Of a stretch of 64,000 nucleotides of DNA, positions 57,968 through 64,000 are shown piece after piece (the stretch's first letter is position 1; each line of letters begins with the position of its first letter). The notes beneath the pieces are model-generated. The model did not search any database and had not been told where the DNA came from. It saw nothing but the letters and a program-made list of their open reading frames with translations. The translations under genes and the position numbers were made by a program. Source of the DNA: Silvibacterium bohemicum (GTDB taxonomy: Bacteria; Acidobacteriota; Terriglobia; Terriglobales; Acidobacteriaceae); NCBI RefSeq assembly GCF_001006305.1, contig NZ_LBHJ01000003.1, positions 248,001 to 312,000 on the forward strand. Reading direction: 5' to 3'.

Positions 57968-58975
57968 ATGAAAATGAGTCTCGAAAATCGGCTTATCCTT
58001 TTGGGAAGCGCGGTAGTCGCGGGATTGGTGGGCTGGGGACTTTTGCGGCGGCCGATATCCACATCCCTCGTCGGCATGCTGAACAGCGACGTGCGCCGGT
58101 TTTTGCAATGGCCCCTTTTCACCCTCGGGAAGGTGCCGCTGACGCCTCTGTTTCTCGTCAAGTGCATCGTGTTCTTGATCGCCCTGTCGCTCTTTTCGCG
58201 GTTGTTTCGCAGCTTCCTTGCCAGGAAAGTCCTGACTCACACGTCGATGGACCGTGGACATCAATATGCGTTTGTGCGTGTGTCGGGCTATATCATTTTC
58301 GTGCTCGGCCTGGTGATTGGTCTGGACACGGCAGGCTTGAATCTAAGCAGCCTTCTGGTAGTGGGTGGCGCGCTCGGCGTTGGTATAGGATTCGGGTTGC
58401 AGAACATTGTGGCTAATTTCGTAGCGGGCATCGTGATTCTGTGGGAAGGGCCGATCAAACTGGGAGATTTCATCGATATAGGCAACATCGGCGGTTCCGC
58501 CGAGTTGACGGTCTCCCATGGCGAAGTAATCCGGATCGGCGCACGCGGCACATGGGTGCGGACGTTCGACAACGAAGTAATCATCGTGCCGAACTCCCAA
58601 CTCATCAACAACCGGGTAGCAAACTGGACGGCGAGCGACCGGACCGTGCGATTCACCATCCCCGTTGGAGTTTCTTACGACAGCGATCTCGATGTGGTGC
58701 GCTCTGTGCTGCTGGATATTGCAAAACACAGTGAGCATGTTCTGTCAGATCCCTCGCCTGTCGTACTTGTTACTGGGTTTGGCGATCACAGCGTCAACAT
58801 CAGCTTGCGCGTTTCGACGATCACCATGACCGAACGCACCGTTATGCTAAAGAGCGATTTGCTCATGGAAATCTTCCGGGTGTTCCGTGAAAAGAAGATT
58901 GATCTGCCGTTCCCCGTTGCCCACCCGCCGGGAAGAACAACTGAAGCGGCTGCTGCCGGAACAAATGTGGCGTGA
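57968..58975 (+). CDS. MscS-family mechanosensitive channel
   Basis: A 335-residue small-conductance channel. Several hydrophobic helices (residues 8-130), the pore helix GGALGVGIGFGLQNIVANFVAGI (Gly/Ala packing typical of TM3), then the beta domain with GPIKLGDFIDIGNIGG and IRIGARGTWVRTFDNEVIIVPNSQLINNRVANWT, and the alpha-beta C-domain. It releases solutes on hypo-osmotic shock. AAAGGAG stands eight bases before ATG 57968. Divergent from the His-rich gene and sharing site L with it. Confidence 0.9.
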   Translation: MKMSLENRLILLGSAVVAGLVGWGLLRRPISTSLVGMLNSDVRRFLQWPLFTLGKVPLTPLFLVKCIVFLIALSLFSRLFRSFLARKVLTHTSMDRGHQYAFVRVSGYIIFVLGLVIGLDTAGLNLSSLLVVGGALGVGIGFGLQNIVANFVAGIVILWEGPIKLGDFIDIGNIGGSAELTVSHGEVIRIGARGTWVRTFDNEVIIVPNSQLINNRVANWTASDRTVRFTIPVGVSYDSDLDVVRSVLLDIAKHSEHVLSDPSPVVLVTGFGDHSVNISLRVSTITMTERTVMLKSDLLMEIFRVFREKKIDLPFPVAHPPGRTTEAAAAGTNVA

Positions 58976-59089
58976 TCGCAGTATCTCTCCAAGATGCAAA
59001 TCAAGATTCGGGCACCAGGCTCTCAAAAGCGGCCGCGCAAGATGGCCTTTGCGCAGCGATACATCGAAAACCTGACGGATGAGGATCCA

Positions 59090-60064
59090 TTATTCGCGAC
59101 CAGCGTTTGCATAACCGCGCCCTGCAAGGGTCTCATCCATCGAAATTACACTCGTGTCATCCTTTGGGACTTTACTTATCGCATCAATCGTGGATTTCAG
59201 ACTGACAGTCTTGACATGTCTCGCAAGGCCGACGCTCTCAAGAAGATGGATACCGTAATAGTTGACATCAACCTCGTACCAGGCGAGCCCGTGACGGGCC
59301 GAAACCGGGTAGGCATGATGGTTGTTGTGCCATCCCTCGCCACCGGTCAGCAAGGCCACCCACAGATTGTTGCGCGAGTCGTCGCTGGTAGAGAAACGCC
59401 GTGAGCCCCAAAGGTGAGTCACGGAATTGACCATCCAGGTGACGTGAAAACCGATCGTTACAGGTAGAACGGCACCCCATAGGAGCCAGGACCACCCTCC
59501 GAGCGCAAACAGGGCAACCCCAACTGCAGTCAGTGGAACCCAGTGATATCGATTTAACCAACGGTAGTAACGCTCTCGGGCGAGATCCGGAGCATACTGC
59601 CTGAGAGCCTCCGTTTCATTCCGGAGCGAGCCATTCAGAATCCATCCCAGGTGGGACCACCACTTGCCGTCGCGCGGTGAGTGCGGGTCCCCACTCTTAT
59701 CGGTGTATCTGTGATGCATGCGATGGACAGCGACCCAGTAGATCGGTCCTCCCTGGAGAGCAAGCGTGCCGCAGGTGGCGATCAAATACTCCAACCACTT
59801 CGGAGTCGAGTATCCACGGTGAGTCAACAGGCGGTGGTAGCCCATGGCTATCCCGACATTCTGTGCCAAAATCCACACAACGAGAAAGACAACCAGTGCA
59901 GACCATCGAAAGTAAAACAAAGCAGCGATCGCGCCAAGATGGAAGCCCACGATGGTAATTGCAAAAATCCAATTGATTCCAAGACTCACCGTCTGGGCAT
60001 GAAGACCCGTTTTGTCTTCAACTGGATGCTCGGGGAGCGACTCTTCCAGGGTGGTGTCGCTCAT
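59090..60064 (-). CDS. fatty-acid (acyl-CoA type) desaturase
   Basis: A 324-residue membrane di-iron desaturase. The three His boxes are present: HRLLTH, HRMHH and HNNHH, with four hydrophobic helices in pairs and DPHSPRDGKWWSH behind the second box. It introduces a double bond, typically delta-9, into acyl chains. ATG 60064 is used because GAGGAC-AAGG stands directly before it; the frame is open for some 60 codons more, up into site M. Note that the enzyme needs O2. Confidence 0.92.
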   Translation of the reverse strand: MSDTTLEESLPEHPVEDKTGLHAQTVSLGINWIFAITIVGFHLGAIAALFYFRWSALVVFLVVWILAQNVGIAMGYHRLLTHRGYSTPKWLEYLIATCGTLALQGGPIYWVAVHRMHHRYTDKSGDPHSPRDGKWWSHLGWILNGSLRNETEALRQYAPDLARERYYRWLNRYHWVPLTAVGVALFALGGWSWLLWGAVLPVTIGFHVTWMVNSVTHLWGSRRFSTSDDSRNNLWVALLTGGEGWHNNHHAYPVSARHGLAWYEVDVNYYGIHLLESVGLARHVKTVSLKSTIDAISKVPKDDTSVISMDETLAGRGYANAGRE

Positions 60065-60206
60065 GGCCTTGTCCTCTCGATGCGTTTTAGATGACGACTG
60101 CGAACTTAGCCTTTGGAGCCAGTGGCGTCGGCGAAGCGCTGACCTTCGGAAGATGAAGCGATGCAAGCGGCATCCCTGTCGACCATAGGTGGCAGTGCTA
60201 GCAGCC

Positions 60207-60249
60207 AGTATTCGACTGCGGAGATGTGAAAGCTGTTCAGTTTTGCTCA
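60207..60249 (-). promoter_or_regulatory. Crp-type class II promoter, site M (desaturase)
   Basis: Minus strand: dyad TGAGC-AAAACT-GAACA at 60249-60234, 21-bp gap, hexamer AATACT at 60212-60207, start about 60200, leader about 136 nt. Strongly similar to site N also between dyad and hexamer (CTCCGCAG shared). Confidence 0.72.
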
Positions 60250-60323
60250 GGGATGCAATCCACGAACGCGAAACTGGTCATTCGGTGACGCCGCCGAACA
60301 CGTATTCACCCAACTTCGATCGA

Positions 60324-61661
60324 CTACTGCTCCGAAATGGGAGCATAGACGCAGTATCCTCTCGGTGGCGCGGGAAACTCCGCATTTCCCTTGTCGTCAG
60401 TCGTACGCTCATCTGGATGAGCCGTATCATGACCATCCCAGGCCACCGGCTTGAACTTCTGTTTGCTCCATTTCGTCTTTACCGAGGTGCCGCTCCACTG
60501 ATTTCCAAGGTTGTTGAGCACATAGACCAGACCACTCTGTGCTTCTGTCCCATGACGCTGCATGATGTACAGATCGGGATCGGCATGCAGGATCGTGGAC
60601 TCGCCGCCCGCGTAGCGATGATGCACGTCGATCAGTGCGTCGATTCCATTCGGTGTACGAGGCCGTGCGAGTTCGCAATTGAAGTAGTCCCACCAGAAGA
60701 CGCACGGATATCCGTCACCCGTCAGAATGAACGAATACCCAAGCATCTTGTCGTTCATAACTTCATTGCCGCCCATGTCGTGGTTTTCGGTAAACGTGAC
60801 CGCATTAAACGGCCGGCCGGCGGAAACCGATTGGCCATCGGTGAGCCGGCGCAGATCGTAATTCGGCGTGTCGCAAACGTCCTTGAGTTTGTAGCGCAAC
60901 GGAAAATCGAACGCGGCGATCTGATCATCCGTGACCGCCCGCACTTCATCGAGCCAACCGTCGATAGCCTGAGGTCCGGACCAATACTCTCCCACCACGA
61001 ACGGGGTGAATTCACGGCCGTCTTTCTTCTGGTACTGATACTTCGCGAGCAGTCCGATCATCCACGCCCCGAAGCCCTTCACAAAATCGAACCGGAGACC
61101 GTCGAAGTCTAGTTCCTCGATGGCAAGGCGCGCGTACTCGAACATCGCCTCATACACGCGTGGGTTGCGATGACACAAGTGCGGAAATCCCGCGAACTTC
61201 TCGCCCTCGATCATGACGCGTTCATATCGGCTCGGATGAAAGCAGTTCCAGTCGCGAGGAAACTTCCCGCTTTTCGGCGTGAACTTCGTCCATCGCTTCT
61301 TCCCGTCGAGTGGGTTAGTCTCTTCCTCATCGGCCCCCGAGCAATGGTTGATCACCATGTCGGCGATCGCACCGATCTTGTGTTCCCGCATCACCTGGAT
61401 CAGTTTCTCGAGTTCCGCACGATTGCCGTATAGCGTCTTTACGGAGTCCTTTTGATCGAAGTCGCCCAGATCGAAATAATCGTATGGATCGTAGCCATTT
61501 GAGGCAGGGTTTGTAGCTTTGCTGAAAGGCGGCAGCCACATGGAATTGATTCCGGATGCTGCCAGTTGAGGTACTTTCTCCGCGAGGAAGTTCCACCACT
61601 CCCCGCGCTTGTTCTCTTTAACCGGAGCGTCCCAATAAAACGCCTGCATCATTACGGCCAT
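60324..61661 (-). CDS. alpha-amylase family enzyme (GH13), cytoplasmic
   Basis: A 445-residue GH13 amylase. Seen: MMQAFYWD at the barrel start, GINSMWLPPFSKA, GYDPYDYFDLGDF, ADMVINHCSG, nucleophile in LDFDGLRFDFVKGFG, acid/base in PFVVGEYWSG, FTENHDMGG with the third carboxylate, and a short C-terminal beta domain. No signal peptide, so it acts inside the cell, in line with glycogen or maltodextrin breakdown. It resembles bacterial GH13 subfamily 5 (liquefying amylase type). Confidence 0.92.
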   Translation of the reverse strand: MAVMMQAFYWDAPVKENKRGEWWNFLAEKVPQLAASGINSMWLPPFSKATNPASNGYDPYDYFDLGDFDQKDSVKTLYGNRAELEKLIQVMREHKIGAIADMVINHCSGADEEETNPLDGKKRWTKFTPKSGKFPRDWNCFHPSRYERVMIEGEKFAGFPHLCHRNPRVYEAMFEYARLAIEELDFDGLRFDFVKGFGAWMIGLLAKYQYQKKDGREFTPFVVGEYWSGPQAIDGWLDEVRAVTDDQIAAFDFPLRYKLKDVCDTPNYDLRRLTDGQSVSAGRPFNAVTFTENHDMGGNEVMNDKMLGYSFILTGDGYPCVFWWDYFNCELARPRTPNGIDALIDVHHRYAGGESTILHADPDLYIMQRHGTEAQSGLVYVLNNLGNQWSGTSVKTKWSKQKFKPVAWDGHDTAHPDERTTDDKGNAEFPAPPRGYCVYAPISEQ

Positions 61662-61920
61662 TCGCGATCTCTCGATTCAGATGTTGTCTCTCAAATCTTC
61701 GACACTGTGCGGCACCCATGGATGGGACTCTTGCCACCGACGCCCATCGCCGCGGCAGACAAATCAAAGGCTTTGCCCGCTCAGGTGCGTCCTTCTAGTG
61801 CCGCTCGCGGCAAGCACCGCTAGCACTGGCAGCTTTGATGAGTTGCTGGCACTTGCGAGATGAAACCGCACAAAGCTGCATCGCTGACGTCACAAAGTAG
61901 TTATGGTGACGCTCGCAGAC

Positions 61921-61963
61921 AGTATCGTGCTGCGGAGCTGTAAAAGTTGTACAGTTTTGCTCA
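61921..61963 (-). promoter_or_regulatory. Crp-type class II promoter, site N (alpha-amylase)
   Basis: Minus strand: dyad TGAGC-AAAACT-GTACA at 61963-61948, 21-bp gap, hexamer GATACT at 61926-61921 (the consensus form), start about 61914, leader about 253 nt. Nothing else is seen in 61662-62049. Confidence 0.72.
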
Positions 61964-62049
61964 TCCATCCAGGGAAGTGGATCGCCTTGAGTGCCACTCA
62001 GAGACCCTAAACAATTAGGGTGTCACATAGAACTTGATTTCGGGACTGG

Positions 62050-62262
62050 CTAGCGGCCAATCAGTTCTTTTAGAGATATTTCAAGAGCGTCGGCGATTCG
62101 CTCCAGAGCCCGAAGTCCTGGCTCTGCCCGCCCGGTTTCTATAGCTGAAATGTGTTCCCGGGCAAGTTCGGCGTGATCGGCGAGGATCTGCTGAGTCCAA
62201 CCGCGCTTCAGGCGCAGTTTACGGATCCGTCCTCCCACCCATACGCAGATGTCGGTTGCCAT
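62050..62262 (-). CDS. small XRE-family helix-turn-helix regulator
   Basis: A 70-residue protein that is just a lambda-repressor-type HTH: RIRKLRLKRGWTQQILADHAEL, AREHISAIETGRAEPGLRALERIADALEISLKEL. No sensor domain, as in antitoxin or phage-type repressors; no partner gene is seen. It stands head to head with the palindrome at 62294, which is likely its own operator. Confidence 0.82.
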   Translation of the reverse strand: MATDICVWVGGRIRKLRLKRGWTQQILADHAELAREHISAIETGRAEPGLRALERIADALEISLKELIGR

Positions 62263-62293
62263 ACCATCAAGGATGGCCGTAGGATGAGACTGT

Positions 62294-62315
62294 GATGTGA
62301 AGCATACTTCACATC
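62294..62315. promoter_or_regulatory. perfect palindrome, likely XRE operator
   Basis: GATGTGAAG-cata-CTTCACATC, a perfect 9-bp inverted repeat with a 4-bp centre, 32 bp upstream of the XRE start codon. The centre-to-half spacing (TGTGA-N8-TCACA) does not fit Crp sites (N6), so I assign it to the XRE protein. The remaining 62316-62575 stretch before the Crp-family gene shows no site of the class II type. Confidence 0.6.
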
Positions 62316-62575
62316 GAAATCACTAAAGCGAGGTTTTGCTGGAGGTCTGTTCCCAAGCCTTCATTTGAGAATCACGATCTACAAAGAAAGAAACAGACCA
62401 CAGAAGATGTGCGCCTGCGATCTACACATGCAGATTGACTCTGTTTCTCAAGCAGGTGCTTAAAGCAGAGACTTCCGCTATCAAAAGGATTCCTCTTTTT
62501 CTTAGATTCGGATGCCGTCTCGTATCCTTTTGAGCTTCTCCTGGACGAGGCCGCCTTCGGGGAAGCTACCTCCAA

Positions 62576-63232
62576 ATGGTTGAACTGAAGAAGACCACAT
62601 TTGATGCCACCACGTTTCTGACGAGCGCAGGCCTCGGGCGAAGGATCGTCCGATTGAAGCCGAAGGAGGCCTTCTTTTCGCAGGGAAGTTTGGCAGACTC
62701 CGTCTTCTATCTGCAAAAGGGCCGCGCAAAACTGACTGTGGTTTCGCAAGGCGGGAAAGAGGCCACGATCGCGCTCCTCTTTGCCGGCGACTTCGTTGGA
62801 GAGGAGTCGGTTGCGGGAGTGGTCGGGTTGCGATTAGCAACGGCCACCGCGATTACCGCGTGTGTGGCGCTCAAGATCACCAGGCAGGAAGTGCTGCGCG
62901 TGCTGCACGAGGAGCATACCTTCTCCGATCTGTTTCTGAAGTTTCTGTTGGCCCGCAGCATGCGAACCCAGGCCGATCTTGTCGATCAGCTTTTCAACTC
63001 CAGCGAAAAGCGCTTGGCGCGAGTGCTCCTGTTGATGGCGGAGTTTGGCAGGCCCGGAGAATCGGAAAGATTGATTCCGAAGATCACACAGGAAGCGCTG
63101 GCGGAAATCATCGGAACCACTCGGTCCCGAGTCAGCTTCTTCATGAACCGCTTCCGCAGCCTCGGCTTCATTGAATATAACGGCGGTATCCGGGTGCATA
63201 AATCGCTGCTCAATGTGATTCTGCATGACTGA
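62576..63232 (+). CDS. Crp/Fnr-family transcription regulator, second copy
   Basis: A 218-residue regulator closely similar along its whole length to the protein at 26438. Effector domain: AFFSQGSLADSVFYLQKG, GDFVGEESVAG; dimer helix ARSMRTQADLVDQLFNSSEKRLAR; winged helix with GTTRSRVSFFMNRFRSLG, identical to the first copy in the DNA-reading part, then NGGIRVHKSLLN. Lacks the 30-residue C-terminal extension of the first copy. No FNR-type cysteines. ATG 62576; ribosome-binding site weak. Probably binds the same operators; the signal could differ. Confidence 0.88.
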   Translation: MVELKKTTFDATTFLTSAGLGRRIVRLKPKEAFFSQGSLADSVFYLQKGRAKLTVVSQGGKEATIALLFAGDFVGEESVAGVVGLRLATATAITACVALKITRQEVLRVLHEEHTFSDLFLKFLLARSMRTQADLVDQLFNSSEKRLARVLLLMAEFGRPGESERLIPKITQEALAEIIGTTRSRVSFFMNRFRSLGFIEYNGGIRVHKSLLNVILHD

Positions 63233-63670
63233 GCGCAACTCGTCCCTGTTCCACGGTCTGTCTACTCAGATCCGACACGAACACGGAAGTAGCCCCCCAA
63301 TGGTACGACCAACTGCTGAAGAGCAGCCCCAGCTCATAACCTGGCGGCGGAACCGACAATTCCGAACAAATGGAAGAGCTTCTCACTGTCTAGAAGCGTA
63401 GCCTTAGAGATGCAATGGCCTGCCTGCGAACGGCTGTTTTGGAGAGGCAACGGAATCTGCTGCTGAAGCGGTTCTAGAGACGCAACGTGCGCCCGTACCA
63501 CGATCTGAAATCTTTCCCGGTCCCACAGAGCTTCGACACTATGAGCCATCCTGTCGATGACGAAGGGACAGAGTATTCCGTGAATCGGATGACGGCCGCG
63601 TAGACGCCCGCCTACCAGGATCCTTTCGCTTCGCCGTATCTACCTTGTTGCGTCTTAAGTAAGAGGGATC
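63233..63670 (+). other. intergenic stretch without recognisable gene
   Basis: About 440 bp between the Crp-family gene and the universal stress protein gene. No supported gene and no convincing class II site; one TGAGC half-site at about 63542 has no matching right half. Confidence 0.45.
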
Positions 63671-64000
63671 ATGAGAATCTTAGTGGGAGTTGACGAGTCA
63701 AAGGTCGCCGGAGATATATTGCGGGCTATTGTCGCCCAGTTTCGGACGGAGAACACGGAGATCCTGGTCTTGCATGTGTTGGAGCCAGTTGGGCCGACTC
63801 CCCTTCAGATGGACCCAGGCTACGCGCCCGAGTTGGAGGGCCAGAGAAAGCCAGCTCACGCGTTGGTCGAGCGAATTGCGAAAGGGTTGCAGAGCGCCGG
63901 ATTTAAGGCCGACACTGCGGTCGAGCTAGGTGACATCAGAGAGGGCATCATCAATTACGCGGAGCGATGGCGCGCCGATCTGATCGTCATTGGTTCGCAT
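63671..64000 (+). CDS. universal stress protein, N-terminal part (cut by window end)
   Basis: The frame from ATG 63671 (AAGAGGGATC before it) runs to the window end: MRILVGVDESKVAGDILRAI at the start, then ILVLHVLEPVG, ALVERIAKGLQSAGFKADTAVELGDIREGIINYAERWRADLIVIGSH. This is a UspA-type fold; the last residues are the beginning of the ATP-binding G-x2-G motif, cut by the window edge. UspA proteins support survival in growth arrest and energy or oxygen limitation. Confidence 0.88.
   Translation, partial: MRILVGVDESKVAGDILRAIVAQFRTENTEILVLHVLEPVGPTPLQMDPGYAPELEGQRKPAHALVERIAKGLQSAGFKADTAVELGDIREGIINYAERWRADLIVIGSH

Noticed and set aside
62334-62360. CTGTTC-like half-site before the second Crp-family gene
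   Set aside because: Right half does not fit GNACA and no -10-like hexamer follows at 21-22 bp.

Overview
The window is a gene-dense, roughly 58% GC bacterial region, most likely from an acidobacterium (Acidobacteriaceae-like). This is inferred from the DUF3300-DUF2950 pair, the small Cys-ribbon proteins, the GT4/GH130 pair and the type of Crp-family regulators; there is no rRNA or other marker gene to confirm it. No tRNA, rRNA, CRISPR array or insertion sequence was recognised.

Layout. 0-9 kb (+): the end of a DUF2490 gene, an amidohydrolase, a frameshifted alpha/beta hydrolase, MgtC, then a GT4-type glycosyltransferase fusion, a GH130 enzyme, a Cys-ribbon protein and a D-2-hydroxyacid dehydrogenase. 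8.7-17.5 kb: DUF2950/DUF3300, HPP protein, a cytochrome b/molybdopterin oxidoreductase fusion, old yellow enzyme and a CHAD protein. 17.5-25.5 kb: a proton-type P-ATPase, CopA-type ATPase, a pseudo-receiver, YflT-like stress protein and alcohol dehydrogenase. 25.7-37.2 kb (-): response regulator and Crp-family regulator, then transaldolase, zwf, gnd, a SHOCT protein, an unlisted metallothionein, tpiA, class I aldolase, phosphoketolase and a HAD phosphatase, many joined by ATGA or TGATG overlaps. 37.7-50.3 kb: second P-type proton ATPase, PPK2, glucan phosphorylase, nitroreductase, bicupin oxalate decarboxylase, glycogen debranching enzyme. 50.6-57.8 kb (-): second GH130, phosphomannomutase-like HAD, mannose-6-P isomerase, slipin, acetate kinase, histidine phosphatase and a His-rich protein. 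58-64 kb: MscS, desaturase, alpha-amylase, XRE repressor, second Crp-family regulator, start of a universal stress protein.

Main discovery. Seventeen intergenic sites share one promoter architecture: a 16-bp dyad, consensus TGAGC-N6-GAACA (also TGTNC-N6-GNACA), followed 21 bp (four times 22 bp in one or other orientation) downstream by a -10-like hexamer, consensus GATACT. That spacing puts the dyad centre at -41.5, the geometry of class II Crp/FNR-activated promoters. The sites always point at the next gene, on both strands, and come in divergent pairs between divergent genes. They precede most operons of the window: phosphoketolase, pentose-phosphate, glycogen, P-type ATPase, metallothionein, desaturase and stress genes. 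The window encodes two Crp-family regulators with the same recognition helix, and one of them has such a site in front of it. I infer a single Crp-family regulon for energy, acid, metal and low-oxygen stress, with fermentation-type ATP generation by phosphoketolase and acetate kinase at its heart.

Four genes carry a frameshift or stop (alpha/beta hydrolase, slipin, acetate kinase, histidine phosphatase), three of them within 3.4 kb. Whether this is decay or sequence error cannot be decided from the window alone.
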